DNA of 64,000 nt from Pseudomonadota bacterium (GCA_023436885.1 JAEZHI010000004.1:124001-188000), one strand, 5' to 3'; numbered from the stretch's first letter, positions 1 to 10,264 are shown. Program-made: numbers and translations. Notes: a model not told the origin generated them from the letters alone.

Positions 1-198
1 ATAGATATTATTGACCGTGATCTCCGATAGGCGAAAGAAAAACACGGGCGTGGGAAAGATTTTCTCTTTTCAGCTTTCGCCGGAGTGCAGACTTTCTTGA
101 GAGCCAGAAGGGAGCTTGGTACCGCTTCGCCAACATCTCCGGTCAGGTGGCCGGTAGAGAGGCAGCAGCGACAATTGTCGCGCAAGAGGTGAGTTCAG
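1..198. other. Left edge and upstream region of cysD; no gene seen
   Basis: This stretch is the left edge of the window and the leader of the cysD operon. I see no coding frame with a credible start and ribosome binding site, and no riboswitch that I can name. A purine-rich AGAGGTGAG at 185-193 serves as ribosome binding site for the GTG start of cysD at 199. The real promoter may lie here or beyond the edge. Confidence 0.5.
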
Positions 199-1107
199 GT
201 GTCCCAGGATCGTCTGACCCATTTGAAGCGTCTCGAAGCGGAATCCATCCACATCATTCGCGAAGTCGCCGCTGAGTTCCGCAATCCCGTCATGCTCTAT
301 TCGATCGGCAAGGATAGCTCGGTGATGCTTCGCCTTGCCCTCAAGGCTTTCTACCCGAGCAAGCTGCCTTTCCCGTTGCTGCATGTCGATACCACCTGGA
401 AGTTTCGCGAGATGATCGCCTTCCGCGACGCGACGGCAAAAGCCGAAGGCCTCGATCTTCTGGTTCACACCAATCCCGACGGCATCGCGGCGGGCATCAC
501 GCCGTTTACACATGGTTCGTCCGTCTACACGAACGTCATGAAGACCGAGGCTTTAAAGCAAGCCCTGACGGCCCATGGCTTCGATGCCGCCTTTGGTGGC
601 GCGCGTCGCGACGAGGAGAAGAGCAGGGCCAAGGAACGTGTGTTCTCCTTCCGCACGGACACCCATGCCTGGGATCCCAAGAACCAGCGCCCTGAACTAT
701 GGCGGCTCTACAATTCTCGCGTTCGGCAGGGGGAGAGCATCCGCGTCTTCCCGCTGTCCAATTGGACCGAACTCGACATCTGGCAGTACATCCTGCTCGA
801 GAAGATCCCGATCGTGCCGCTTTACTTTTCGGCCGAACGGCCGGTGGTAAACCGGGGCGGACAGTGGATCATGGTCGACGACGACCGTCTGCCGCTCTTG
901 CCGGGCGAAACACCAGAGCTTCGGCGCGTTCGGTTCCGCACGCTTGGTTGCTATCCGTTGACCGCCGCGGTTGAGAGCGACGCGGCCACCCTTCCGGAAA
1001 TCGTGCGTGAGATGCTGATTGCCAGAACTTCGGAGCGGTCTGGTCGCCTGATTGATCACGACGACAGGGCCTCCATGGAAAAGAAGAAGCGGGAAGGCTA
1101 TTTCTGA
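199..1107 (+). CDS. cysD: Sulfate adenylyltransferase subunit 2 (CysD)
   Basis: Catalytic subunit of ATP sulfurylase, which joins sulfate and ATP to make adenosine 5'-phosphosulfate in the cytoplasm, the first step of assimilatory sulfate activation. The 302-residue protein has the usual family length. It carries the PAPS-reductase/ATP-sulfurylase P-loop variant YSIGKDSSVMLRL near residue 34, the FGGARRDEEKSRAKER segment near 132, and the C-terminal KKKREGYF end typical of CysD. The GTG start is chosen because AGAGGTGAG lies just upstream. The stop overlaps the start of cysNC (TGATG), so the two are translationally coupled and the products form the CysDN heterodimer. Confidence 0.97.
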   Translation: MSQDRLTHLKRLEAESIHIIREVAAEFRNPVMLYSIGKDSSVMLRLALKAFYPSKLPFPLLHVDTTWKFREMIAFRDATAKAEGLDLLVHTNPDGIAAGITPFTHGSSVYTNVMKTEALKQALTAHGFDAAFGGARRDEEKSRAKERVFSFRTDTHAWDPKNQRPELWRLYNSRVRQGESIRVFPLSNWTELDIWQYILLEKIPIVPLYFSAERPVVNRGGQWIMVDDDRLPLLPGETPELRRVRFRTLGCYPLTAAVESDAATLPEIVREMLIARTSERSGRLIDHDDRASMEKKKREGYF

Positions 1108-3035
1108 TGAACGCCATCGATCCGAATGTCGCCGCCGACGCTTCCGCCTTTACTGATTATCTTGGGCGGCACGAGCGCAAGAGCCTTCTTCGCTTTCTAA
1201 CCTGCGGCTCCGTCGACGACGGCAAGTCGACGCTGATTGGGCGACTGCTTTACGATTCAAAGTTGCTCTTTGAAGATCAACTGCTGAGCCTGGAGAAAGA
1301 CTCACGCAAGCACGGCACGGTTGGTGACGATATCGATCTTGCCTTGCTGGTCGACGGCCTCGAGGCGGAGCGCGAGCAGGGCATCACCATCGACGTTGCC
1401 TATCGCTTCTTCTCCACCGACAAGCGCAAGTTCATTGTCGCCGACACACCCGGCCATGAGCAGTATACGCGCAACATGGCGACCGGGGCCTCGACCTCCG
1501 ATCTCGCCGTGATCCTGATCGACGCACGGCGCGGTGTCCTGACCCAAACACGGCGACACTCGTTCATCGTCTCATTGGTGGGCATTCGCCACGTCGTGCT
1601 CGCAGTCAACAAGATCGATCTGGTCGACTTCTCGGAAGCTGTCTTCAATGAGATTGTCGCCGAATATCGAACCTTTGCTGCCGATCTGGGCTTCGAGACG
1701 CTGACGCCGATTCCACTCAGTGCTCGCTATGGCGATAACGTGCTCGAGCGGAGCGCTCGCATTCCCTGGTATACCGGGCCGACGCTGGTCGAACATCTTG
1801 AGACTGTCGCCGTCGATGATGACGCGGCCGAGCGGGCTTTTCGCTTGCCAGTGCAGTGGGTCAACCGTCCGAACCTTGATTTTCGTGGTTTTTCGGGGAC
1901 GATCGCCTCGGGCACTGTTCGGCGTGGCGACGCCATTGTGGTCGCCAAATCTGGTCGGACCTCCACGGTGAAGTCGATCGTCACCTTCGACGGCGAGCTT
2001 GAGGCAGCATCGGCCGGCGAGGCCGTGACCCTGACGCTCGCCGACGAAATCGACATTTCGCGCGGCGACGTTCTGTCGTCGACGGCGGATCGGCCCGAGG
2101 TCTCCGATCAGTTTGCTGCCCATCTGATCTGGATGGCTGATGAGCCGCTACTGCCGGGCCGGCCGTATCTTCTCAAGATCGGCAGCCGTCAGGTTACTGC
2201 GCAAGTGACGGCGATCCGCCACAAGATTGACGTCAACACCGGGGGGGAGCTGCCCGCGAAGAGCCTCGCGCTCAACGAGGTCGGCATTACCCATCTGTCT
2301 CTGTCCGAACCCGTCGCCTTTGATCCCTATGCGGTCAATCGCGAAACCGGCGCCTTCATCGTTATCGATCGGCTGTCCAACCTGACCGTTGGCGCCGGCA
2401 TGATCGATCATGGTCTGCGCCGGGCTGGCAACATTCACTGGCAGGCCCTGGATGTCGACAAGCGGGCGCGTGCCCTAGCCAAAGGGCAAAAGCCCGCTGT
2501 GGTCTGGTTCACTGGGCTTTCCGGCGCGGGCAAGTCGACGATCGCCAATCTCGTCGAAAAGAGGCTCGCGGCGCTCGGTCGCCACTCCTACATTCTCGAC
2601 GGCGACAACGTCCGCCACGGTCTCAACCGCGACCTTGGGTTCTCGGACGCCGACCGCGTCGAAAACATCCGCCGCGTTGCTGAGACGGCAAAGTTGTTCG
2701 TTGACGCCGGCCTGATTGTGCTCGTGTCGTTCATCTCGCCATTCCGAGCCGAGCGGCAGCTGGCGCGTGAGCTGGTGGAGGACGGGGAGTTCGTCGAAGT
2801 CTTCGTGGATGCCCCCCTCGAAGTTGCCGAGGCTCGCGATCCGAAGGGCCTCTATGCCAAGGCGCGAGCGGGTGATATCGCCAGATTTACAGGTATTTCC
2901 TCACCCTACGAGGCACCGGAGCAGCCCGAAATCCATCTCGACACGACCTCCGCAGCCGCAGATTTGTTGGCAGAACAGGTCGTCGCGTATCTGCAGGAGG
3001 TCGGAATTATACCGGGCTCTGACGTGACGATCTGA
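1107..3035 (+). CDS. cysNC: Bifunctional sulfate adenylyltransferase subunit 1 / APS kinase (CysNC)
   Basis: A fusion of the GTPase subunit of ATP sulfurylase with APS kinase. The N-terminal part (about residues 25-440) is an EF-Tu-like GTPase with G1 GSVDDGKST at 34-42, DTPGH at 113-117 and NKID at 168-171; GTP hydrolysis drives APS synthesis by CysD. The C-terminal part (about 460-640) is a P-loop APS kinase with GLSGAGKST near 470-478 and the LDGDNVRHGLNRDLGFS segment, making PAPS. The fused form of 642 residues is usual in rhizobia (the NodQ-type arrangement). The gene overlaps cysD by one base and ends one base before the convergent transporter gene, with no terminator hairpin seen between them. 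Confidence 0.96.
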   Translation: MNAIDPNVAADASAFTDYLGRHERKSLLRFLTCGSVDDGKSTLIGRLLYDSKLLFEDQLLSLEKDSRKHGTVGDDIDLALLVDGLEAEREQGITIDVAYRFFSTDKRKFIVADTPGHEQYTRNMATGASTSDLAVILIDARRGVLTQTRRHSFIVSLVGIRHVVLAVNKIDLVDFSEAVFNEIVAEYRTFAADLGFETLTPIPLSARYGDNVLERSARIPWYTGPTLVEHLETVAVDDDAAERAFRLPVQWVNRPNLDFRGFSGTIASGTVRRGDAIVVAKSGRTSTVKSIVTFDGELEAASAGEAVTLTLADEIDISRGDVLSSTADRPEVSDQFAAHLIWMADEPLLPGRPYLLKIGSRQVTAQVTAIRHKIDVNTGGELPAKSLALNEVGITHLSLSEPVAFDPYAVNRETGAFIVIDRLSNLTVGAGMIDHGLRRAGNIHWQALDVDKRARALAKGQKPAVVWFTGLSGAGKSTIANLVEKRLAALGRHSYILDGDNVRHGLNRDLGFSDADRVENIRRVAETAKLFVDAGLIVLVSFISPFRAERQLARELVEDGEFVEVFVDAPLEVAEARDPKGLYAKARAGDIARFTGISSPYEAPEQPEIHLDTTSAAADLLAEQVVAYLQEVGIIPGSDVTI

Positions 3036-3036
3036 C

Positions 3037-4440
3037 TTATGAGGCGGCGCGGTGGAGCCGCCCCATACGCAGTGCGGAAGCGAGCGGCGGCAATGCCAGG
3101 AGGGCTGCCGCCGCGAACACCACGATCATCGCAAACCGCAGGCCTTCCGATGAGCGGTCGGAGGCAAATCCTGCCATGTTGGCCACGAGGCCGAACACGG
3201 CCGACCCCGCCGCATATCCTGCCGACTGAAGTGTCGGGAGAAGCGCCGACGCCTTGCTTCGCTCGTCCTCCGAGCAGGTTTCCATCACCACTTGGCAAAG
3301 ACTGCCCCAGGCGACGCCCATGCCAAGGCCGATCACGGCCTGGCTCACGATGACCAGTATCAGGATATGCTGAGCCATTGCGACAAGGCCGACCAGAAGC
3401 CCAGCAATCAGTACCGAAGCGCCGAGCGCCACGAAGCCCAGCCGTCTCCGTCTGCCATCGAAGTTCGCGACGGTAACGGCACCGCTGCTCCAGGCAATGG
3501 CCAGAACGGCGCCGATGCCGCCAGCCAAGGCGGGCCCGTAACCCCAAAGGTGCTGAACCGCGTAAACCAGGAATACGCCGGTAACCGACTGAGCGAGCGG
3601 AAGAAGGAATATCGCCCAGAGACCGACGCCGGGTATGCTGGAAAAACTGAACGCACCATCGGGCAGGATCGATATCCGGGCGGCAAGATCGATGCGCACG
3701 GCGGCAAACAGGCAAAGCGCTGCCCCCGCGACAACGATCGCAGCCTCCCAAGGCTCTTCCAGTGCAACGCCGGCAATCGAGATCGCCATCATAGCAAGCG
3801 CAACGAGACCTAGCCTGATGCCAGGAAATATGCCGGCATCGTGATCGCGCGCTTCTTGCGGTACAGCCACATGAACCAGCAGCAGGAATATGGCGACGAT
3901 TGGCAGATTGACGAGAAACGCCGCGCGCCAGCTCACCACCTCTGTGATGATGCCGGCCAGAACCGGACCGCCAAATGCCGCGACGGCCCAGACGATCGCC
4001 TCTGCCCCGAACAGCTTGGCCACAAGGCGCGACGGAAAGAGCTGGGGGATCAGAGCAAAGCCGATTGCCGCGACCAAGCCTTCGCCGGCCCCCTGAACGG
4101 TACGTCCGATCAAGACGAGTTCCATGCTCGGGGCAAGAGCTACGGCGAGCGTTCCTATCGCGAACACGCCGCTTCCAACGAATAGGCAACGCCGCGCGCC
4201 AAAGCGCGCTTTCAGAAGCGGTGCCGAAGCACCCGCCGTGATCGAGGCGACGATATAGACCGTCAGCGTCCAGGAAATGTAGGCCTCGCCGTGCAGTTCG
4301 CCCACGGCTGAAGGCATCGCTGTCGAAACCAGGAAGGCATTGAAGGCGAAAATCGCCGTTGCCAGCATGAGTGTCAGCGAGGCAGCGAGATAGGTAGGCG
4401 AAATAAGTTCCGACCATCGGCCAGAAGGGGGAGTGTCCAT
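3037..4440 (-). CDS. MFS transporter, multidrug-efflux (DHA2-like) type
   Basis: A 467-residue integral membrane protein with about 14 hydrophobic segments, consistent with the 14-TM drug:H+ antiporter group of the major facilitator superfamily. It starts with a short polar N-terminus, then FNAFLVSTAMPSAVGELHG (first helix with the motif common in exporters), and has KARFGARRCLFVGS as the loop 2-3 motif. Substrate cannot be told from sequence; export of a small hydrophobic compound is the usual role. It stands alone, convergent to cysNC, with no regulator beside it. The ATG at 4440 has only a weak ribosome binding site, so the start is somewhat uncertain. Confidence 0.8.
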   Translation of the reverse strand: MDTPPSGRWSELISPTYLAASLTLMLATAIFAFNAFLVSTAMPSAVGELHGEAYISWTLTVYIVASITAGASAPLLKARFGARRCLFVGSGVFAIGTLAVALAPSMELVLIGRTVQGAGEGLVAAIGFALIPQLFPSRLVAKLFGAEAIVWAVAAFGGPVLAGIITEVVSWRAAFLVNLPIVAIFLLLVHVAVPQEARDHDAGIFPGIRLGLVALAMMAISIAGVALEEPWEAAIVVAGAALCLFAAVRIDLAARISILPDGAFSFSSIPGVGLWAIFLLPLAQSVTGVFLVYAVQHLWGYGPALAGGIGAVLAIAWSSGAVTVANFDGRRRRLGFVALGASVLIAGLLVGLVAMAQHILILVIVSQAVIGLGMGVAWGSLCQVVMETCSEDERSKASALLPTLQSAGYAAGSAVFGLVANMAGFASDRSSEGLRFAMIVVFAAAALLALPPLASALRMGRLHRAAS

Positions 4441-4614
4441 AACGGCGGGCCACCGTAACGATTCAAAAGGGTGCCCCCTATAGCAGCCTTGGGCGGCTGC
4501 GGATATGCCCGAACAACCGGGAGGCGTTGTATTTGGTCACGGAACTCCGCTATCAGTCGGGAAGGGAACGCTCCGCCCGAGGCGAAGCATCCTGCTGATT
4601 TAGGAGAAGTGCCG

Positions 4615-4908
4615 ATGTCGGGGCTCAGCCGCACGTCAGACGACCTTTCGCCGCGACGTCGCAAGATTCTCTATCACGCCTGGCACCGCGGCACGCGTGA
4701 GCTCGATCTCCTGCTCGGCCGGTTTGCCGACAGTGCCATCGGCGAGCTGACCGAGAGCGAAGTCGATGAATTCGAGGTTTTGCTGGAGGTCGATGATCGC
4801 GAGCTATTCGGCTGGATTCTTGGCAAGTTGCCAGTTCCTGAAACGGCTCCCAAAGCTGTATTTGAAAAGGTGCTGGCCTTCGCTCGGGAGCACCCTGTTG
4901 CTAACTGA
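4615..4908 (+). CDS. sdhE: FAD assembly factor SdhE (succinate dehydrogenase assembly factor 2 family)
   Basis: A small cytoplasmic protein of 97 residues that helps attach FAD covalently to SdhA (and FrdA where present). It shows the family signature RRKILYHAWHRGTRELDLLL, containing the RGxxE motif whose Gly and Glu are needed for flavinylation, followed by a short acidic helix bundle (DEFEVLLEVDDRELFGWI). The ATG at 4615 is chosen over a longer frame because AGGAG lies at 4602-4606 and the product then matches the family length. In many alphaproteobacteria sdhE sits just before mfd; here a GGDEF gene on the other strand lies between them. The stop is five bases from the convergent GGDEF gene. 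Confidence 0.9.
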   Translation: MSGLSRTSDDLSPRRRKILYHAWHRGTRELDLLLGRFADSAIGELTESEVDEFEVLLEVDDRELFGWILGKLPVPETAPKAVFEKVLAFAREHPVAN

Positions 4909-4913
4909 TTGGG

Positions 4914-6146
4914 TCAGCTCGCCGCTATGATTGACTGATCGGAGCGATTGTCGTTTCGGGAATAGGCGAGCGGGGGGGCTCCCTCCGAGCGATGAGCGGC
5001 GACGCGGTTCCGCCCGGCGCTTTTGGCTTTGTAGAGGGCAGCATCTGCCGCGCTGTGCAGCGTTTCGTAATCCGAGCCGACTTCAGCGACGCCCGCGACC
5101 CCAGCACTCACCGTGAAGCGAAGTTCGCCCTTGGCGGTATCAAGCCGATAAGCATGGCTGAGCTTGCGAACGCGCTCCGCTAAAATCGCGGCAGCGCTGA
5201 CGTTGGCCTTTGGAAGAAAAATCGCAAACTCTTCGCCTCCCACCCGTGCGGTGATCGCGCTTTCCGGAGCAGACCTTTTGAGGATCCGCGCAAACTCGAT
5301 CAGTGTCCGGTCGCCAACCAGATGACCGTAGGTGTCGTTGACGCGCTTGAAATGATCGAGGTCGAATAGAACCAGAGCGCTTTGGCGGTCGCGCTCAGCG
5401 AGTTGCGGCAGGACTTCGTTGAGAAAGCGCCGCCGGTTGGCCAATCCGGTCAGTTCGTCCGTCTCGGACGCAATGCGAAACCGCCGTTCCGAACGCTGAG
5501 CAACCAGGGCTAATTGAAGAAGGCCGGAGAAGATAAGAACTGCCGTCGAGCCGATTAGGGTCAGGCCGATCAAAGCGCCGCTCGGAAGAACCGCAGCAGC
5601 CGGATCCAATGGGAAAAGGAAAATGTAGACGACACGCGCCAGGAGCATCGCTTCTTGGAAAGCGATGACCGCAATCGTTAAAACAAGAGCAGGCAATGGC
5701 TCCTCTCTATATTGCCGAGTGAGCTCGATGCAGAGAACCAGCAGATAGGTGATCTGCATCGCGGCAATGAGGTCTGCCCTGAAGTTGATGTCGGAGAAGA
5801 GGCTTGGATAGCAGGCAAAGGCGAGCCAGATCAGCCCGCCCAGTGTCGCGATGAAGCGATCTTTGCCGGCAGGCTTACCGATGAAGCGACGGTACCCCAG
5901 CCAGATCAGCCCGAACGAGAGAAGAAGCGTCGCATTTCCGACGACGATCGACCATAGCGCTGGGATATAGCCTCTCAGTCCCACCAAGATCATCGAGAGG
6001 GTGGCAAGTCCGTAGGCAACACCCCAGATGAGAACGCAAACCTCTTTCCGGACAGCTCGCCAGATCAAAAGGTGACTGGCCGAGATGCATGCGCCTGTCA
6101 TGGACGCCGCTATGATCAACGACGGAACGTGCAAAAAATCGTTCAC
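4914..6146 (-). CDS. Membrane-bound GGDEF protein, probable active diguanylate cyclase
   Basis: A 410-residue protein with about six or seven membrane helices (residues 8-215), a short linker, and a C-terminal GGDEF domain (about 225-385) that would make cyclic di-GMP from two GTP. The active-site loop is intact: GGEEF at 303-307, with FDLDHFKRVND near 261 for Mg2+/GTP binding. The allosteric inhibitory RxxD site, expected at 294-297, reads PESA, so product inhibition at that site is probably lost. GTG start with GAGG upstream. It is a paralogue of the protein at 10265-11473 on the other side of mfd (both share GLIWLG after a GNA segment). The membrane part matches no sensor domain I can name. 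Confidence 0.88.
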   Translation of the reverse strand: MNDFLHVPSLIIAASMTGACISASHLLIWRAVRKEVCVLIWGVAYGLATLSMILVGLRGYIPALWSIVVGNATLLLSFGLIWLGYRRFIGKPAGKDRFIATLGGLIWLAFACYPSLFSDINFRADLIAAMQITYLLVLCIELTRQYREEPLPALVLTIAVIAFQEAMLLARVVYIFLFPLDPAAAVLPSGALIGLTLIGSTAVLIFSGLLQLALVAQRSERRFRIASETDELTGLANRRRFLNEVLPQLAERDRQSALVLFDLDHFKRVNDTYGHLVGDRTLIEFARILKRSAPESAITARVGGEEFAIFLPKANVSAAAILAERVRKLSHAYRLDTAKGELRFTVSAGVAGVAEVGSDYETLHSAADAALYKAKSAGRNRVAAHRSEGAPPLAYSRNDNRSDQSIIAAS

Positions 6147-6500
6147 GGAGTGAACCTCATGTGATGAACACGTCGCGCGTCCTTCAATCGACCGATTCTA
6201 GGGAACGTGCTCAACGAAGTTAGTCCCAGCTAGCAAGAAATACTGAATTAATATGTAAAAATACCAGGCATCGCTAAAAATGGATAAATTTGTCCGCTTC
6301 AGACTGTCCTGACCTCCGATTGCGAGCGCGCGTTTGGAAGTCCGGTTCATCTCGCCGGCAAATGGGAATCACGTGGCAGAATTTTGGACATTCTGACTAA
6401 CTAGTTGGAAAATTTCAATTATTTGTTTTCTACCAGGGTTCCAATTTGTCGTGTGATGCTTTAGAAGAACACCCTTCCATTCATTGCAGATACCTTCGCC
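6147..6500. other. Intergenic region between divergent GGDEF and mfd genes; AT-rich, no gene seen
   Basis: About 350 bases that are clearly more AT-rich than their surroundings (especially 6240-6290 and 6400-6450). They must contain the promoters of both the leftward GGDEF gene and the rightward mfd gene. I could not pick a convincing -35/-10 pair or any open frame with a ribosome binding site. Confidence 0.5.
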
Positions 6501-9500
6501 ATGTCCATATCCTGGTCCAGCCTGCTGTCCGATTTCTCCGCTGTCACGGTTGCCGCTGTTCCAGATGGCGCAGAGGCTCTGGCTCTCGCCGAGCTGGTCC
6601 GGTCGGAGAAGCGAAAAGGGCTTGATGCGGTCTATGTTGCGCGCGACGGGCAGCGCTTGCAGCAGCTTCAGCGGGCACTCGCGTTTTTCGCGCCCGAAAT
6701 CGGCGTACTGGAATTTCCGGGCTGGGATTGCCTTCCCTATGATCGCGTTTCGCCGACGCCAGCGGTCGTTGCTCGGCGGATGACGACCCTGTCCGAGTTG
6801 GCGGCGCATTCGGGCGACAGCAGACCCTTCGTTCTCCTCACCACCGTCAATGCCTTGGTGCAGCGCGTCGTGCCGCCATCCATGGTATCCGGGCAGGTGA
6901 TGACATTGGCTCCGGGCAACATCGCCGACATGGGCAAGCTGACGGCCTGGCTGGAAGATGCAGGCTTCTCCCGCTCTTCGACGGTGCGAGACACAGGTGA
7001 ATACGCCGTGCGTGGCGGCATTCTCGATCTTTATGCACCGGGAACGGAAGCTCCGGTTCGCCTCGACTTTTTCGGCGATCAGCTCGAGTCCATCCGAACC
7101 TTCGATCCGGAAAGCCAGCGTTCGACAGGACAGCTTAAGCGCCTTGACCTCGTTCCGATGAGCGAAGTGCAGATTACCCCGGCTTCGATCAAGCGTTTCC
7201 GACAGGGTTACGTTGCGGCCTTCGGCGCTGCGACGTCGGGCGACCCGATGTATGAGGCGGTGAGCGAGGGGCGGCGCTATGCTGGTATCGAGCACTGGCT
7301 GCCGCTGTTCCACGAGCAGCTCGGCACCCTGTTCGATTATACCGGTGATGCCTCGGTCATGGTCGATCCCCTGGTCGACGAAGCGATAAACGAGCGCCTT
7401 ACCACTATCGTCGACCACTACGAGGCTCGCCTCGATACGCTGAAGACTTCCGGCTCCGGTGCGCCCTACAAACCGATGCCGCCGACGACGCTCTACCTTG
7501 CCGAAAATGAACTGCATGGTCTGCTCGGTCGCCGAGCAGTCGCTCGATTGACCCCTTTCAATAGGCCTGAGCAGTCGTCCGTGAAGGTGGTCGATTTCGG
7601 AGGCAAGACTGGGCGTTCGTTTGCTGCCGAGCGTGCGGCCGGCGATATCAATATCTTCGACGCTCTGGTGAAGCATATCGCATCGCTTGGCGCCGAAAAA
7701 CGTCGCGTGATCCTGGCCTGTTGGTCGGAGGGATCGCGCGATCGCCTCTCGCAGGTCATCCGCGACCATGGCGGTCAGGCAACGGAGCTCGTGCCGCATC
7801 TCGATGCGGCCCTTAAGGCTCCAGCCGGAGTGCTGCCGCTTGCCATTCTAGGCATTGAAACCGGCTTTGAAGTCCCGGGGTTCGTGGTCATTGCCGAGCA
7901 GGACGTGCTAGGTGATCGCCTGGTGCGTGGCGCCAAGAGCCGCAAGAAGGCCGAGAACTTCATCAAGGAGGCGACAAGCCTCGGCGAAGGGGATCTGGTT
8001 GTCCATGTGGACCACGGTATCGGTCGCTTTGTTGGGCTGAAGACGATCGAGGCAGCCGGCGCTCCCCACGATTGCCTTGAGATCGTCTACGCTGGCGGCG
8101 ACAAGCTGTTCCTGCCGGTCGAGAACATCGAGCTTCTGAGCCGCTACGGTTCCGACGATGCCGAGGCTCAGCTCGACAAGCTTGGCGGCGGTGCCTGGCA
8201 GGCGCGCAAGGCGCGTCTCAAGAAGCGCATCCGCGAGATTGCCGACGAACTGATCAAGACCGCTGCCGCTCGCCTGCTCAGGACAGCGCCTGTGCTGTCG
8301 CCACCGGAAGGTCTTTACGACGATTTTGCCGCGCGCTTCCCATATGACGAGACTGAGGATCAGCTCAACGCCATTGAGGCTGTGGCCGGCGACCTTTCCT
8401 CCGGCCGGCCGATGGACCGCCTCGTCTGCGGCGACGTTGGCTTCGGAAAGACGGAAGTGGCACTCCGCGCCGCCTTCCTTGCCGCGATGAGCGGCAAGCA
8501 GGTCGCCGTGGTTGTTCCGACGACCCTTTTGTCAAGGCAGCACTTCCGGACATTCCACGAGCGCTTCAAAGGCTTGCCAATCAACGTGCAGCAGGCCTCG
8601 CGCCTAGTGCCATCAAAGGATCTCGCCGCCACCAAGGCGGGCTTGGCCGACGGCACTGTGGACGTCGTTGTCGGTACCCATGCGCTGCTGGCCAAGGGCA
8701 TTGAGTTCAAGGACCTCGGCCTTTTGATCATCGACGAGGAGCAGCACTTCGGCGTCAAGCACAAGGAAAGGCTGAAGGAGCTCAAATCCGACATCCACGT
8801 CCTGACGCTCAGCGCGACGCCGATTCCGCGCACATTGCAGCTGGCGTTGACCGGCGTGCGTGAACTCTCGCTCATCGCAACCCCGCCGGTCGATCGCCTG
8901 GCTGTCCGCACTTTCGTTACCCCCTTCGATCCGCTGATCGTTCGCGAGGCGATCCTCAGGGAGAAATATCGGGGAGGGCAGGTATTCTACGTCTGCCCGC
9001 GCGTCGCCGATCTCGCCAGCCAGCGCGAGTTCCTCGAAAAGCATGTACCGGAAGTGAAGGTCGCCGTTGCCCACGGTCAGATGGCAGCAACGCAGCTCGA
9101 GGACATCATGAACGCCTTCTACGAGGGTCAATATGATGTGCTGTTGTCGACCACCATCGTCGAGTCCGGTCTCGACATTCCGACCGCTAATACGCTGATC
9201 ATCCACCGTGCCGACATGTTCGGCCTTGCCCAGCTCTACCAGCTCAAGGGGCGCGTCGGTCGTTCGAAGACACGTGCTTATGCGATTTTCACCACGCCGC
9301 CGGAAAACCGGGTCAATACGGTGGCGGAACGTCGCCTGAAGGTCCTGCAATCCCTGGACACACTCGGCGCCGGATTCCAGTTGGCCAGTCACGATCTCGA
9401 CTTGCGTGGTGCAGGCAACCTCTTGGGTGAAGAACAGTCTGGCCATATCAAGGAAGTGGGTTACGAGCTCTATCAACAGATGCTGGAAGAGGCGGTCGCC

Positions 9501-10136
9501 CAGCTCAAGGCAGGCATCGTCGACGAAGTGAGCGAAGACCAGTGGTCGCCGCAGATCACGCTCGGCACCCCGGTCATGATCCCCGATCATTACGTCCCCG
9601 ATTTGCAGCTTCGTCTCGGACTGTACCGGCGCCTCGCCGAGTTGGAGGATGGCGGCTCGATCGATGCCTTCGGCGCCGAGCTCATTGATCGCTTCGGTCC
9701 TCTGCCTGAGGAAGTCGAGCATCTTCTCAAGACCATCACGATCAAGACCCTCTGCCGCAAAGCCAATATCGAGAAGATCGACGCCGGCCCGAAGGGGTTG
9801 GTGCTCTCCTTCCGTGACGGTAAGTTCGAAAATCCGGCTGCGCTGGTTCAGTACATCGGCGAGCAGGGTTCGCTTGCAAAGATCCGTCCGGACCAGAAGA
9901 TCGTCTTGACGCGCGATTGGCCGGAAGCCGAGCAGCGCCTCAGGGGCACGGCCGCCGTGCTGCTCAAGCTCGTACGCATGGTGGAGGATGCCAAGACGGG
10001 CGCTTCAACGGCGCTGAAGCCAGTTGAACTGCAAAAACTGAAGCTTAAACCGACACCGCCGCCAGCTCCGGTGGCGCCCGTGCCCAAGGGACGATACCCC
10101 TCCTTGTCGTCACTCAAAGGAAAACACCGGCGTTAA
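6501..10136 (+). CDS. mfd: Transcription-repair coupling factor Mfd
   Basis: A 1211-residue DNA translocase that displaces RNA polymerase stalled at lesions and recruits UvrA for nucleotide excision repair. Domains in order: a UvrB-like N-terminal region with the UvrA-binding module (about 1-350, GILDLYAPGTEAPVRLDFFG), the RNA-polymerase-interacting domain (about 480-560, LGEGDLVVHVDHGIGRFVGL), superfamily 2 helicase motors with Walker A GDVGFGKTE near 644 and DEEQHFG near 744, RecG-like motif (QLKGRVGRSKTRAY), and the C-terminal TRCF regulatory domain (about 1040-1140). Length is normal for the family. The start ATG has a poor ribosome binding site but matches the conserved N-terminus. Confidence 0.97.
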   Translation: MSISWSSLLSDFSAVTVAAVPDGAEALALAELVRSEKRKGLDAVYVARDGQRLQQLQRALAFFAPEIGVLEFPGWDCLPYDRVSPTPAVVARRMTTLSELAAHSGDSRPFVLLTTVNALVQRVVPPSMVSGQVMTLAPGNIADMGKLTAWLEDAGFSRSSTVRDTGEYAVRGGILDLYAPGTEAPVRLDFFGDQLESIRTFDPESQRSTGQLKRLDLVPMSEVQITPASIKRFRQGYVAAFGAATSGDPMYEAVSEGRRYAGIEHWLPLFHEQLGTLFDYTGDASVMVDPLVDEAINERLTTIVDHYEARLDTLKTSGSGAPYKPMPPTTLYLAENELHGLLGRRAVARLTPFNRPEQSSVKVVDFGGKTGRSFAAERAAGDINIFDALVKHIASLGAEKRRVILACWSEGSRDRLSQVIRDHGGQATELVPHLDAALKAPAGVLPLAILGIETGFEVPGFVVIAEQDVLGDRLVRGAKSRKKAENFIKEATSLGEGDLVVHVDHGIGRFVGLKTIEAAGAPHDCLEIVYAGGDKLFLPVENIELLSRYGSDDAEAQLDKLGGGAWQARKARLKKRIREIADELIKTAAARLLRTAPVLSPPEGLYDDFAARFPYDETEDQLNAIEAVAGDLSSGRPMDRLVCGDVGFGKTEVALRAAFLAAMSGKQVAVVVPTTLLSRQHFRTFHERFKGLPINVQQASRLVPSKDLAATKAGLADGTVDVVVGTHALLAKGIEFKDLGLLIIDEEQHFGVKHKERLKELKSDIHVLTLSATPIPRTLQLALTGVRELSLIATPPVDRLAVRTFVTPFDPLIVREAILREKYRGGQVFYVCPRVADLASQREFLEKHVPEVKVAVAHGQMAATQLEDIMNAFYEGQYDVLLSTTIVESGLDIPTANTLIIHRADMFGLAQLYQLKGRVGRSKTRAYAIFTTPPENRVNTVAERRLKVLQSLDTLGAGFQLASHDLDLRGAGNLLGEEQSGHIKEVGYELYQQMLEEAVAQLKAGIVDEVSEDQWSPQITLGTPVMIPDHYVPDLQLRLGLYRRLAELEDGGSIDAFGAELIDRFGPLPEEVEHLLKTITIKTLCRKANIEKIDAGPKGLVLSFRDGKFENPAALVQYIGEQGSLAKIRPDQKIVLTRDWPEAEQRLRGTAAVLLKLVRMVEDAKTGASTALKPVELQKLKLKPTPPPAPVAPVPKGRYPSLSSLKGKHRR

Positions 10137-10264
10137 TCATATCTGTGTAAAGTGGAGTTCTTGGCACTACGCCACGAAGTCTACATTTTTCTGACACAAT
10201 CGAGTATTGATATAGCCCTTCTGAGGTGAGGTGACCCCGCGGTTTCGACAGCGTGGAGGTCGTC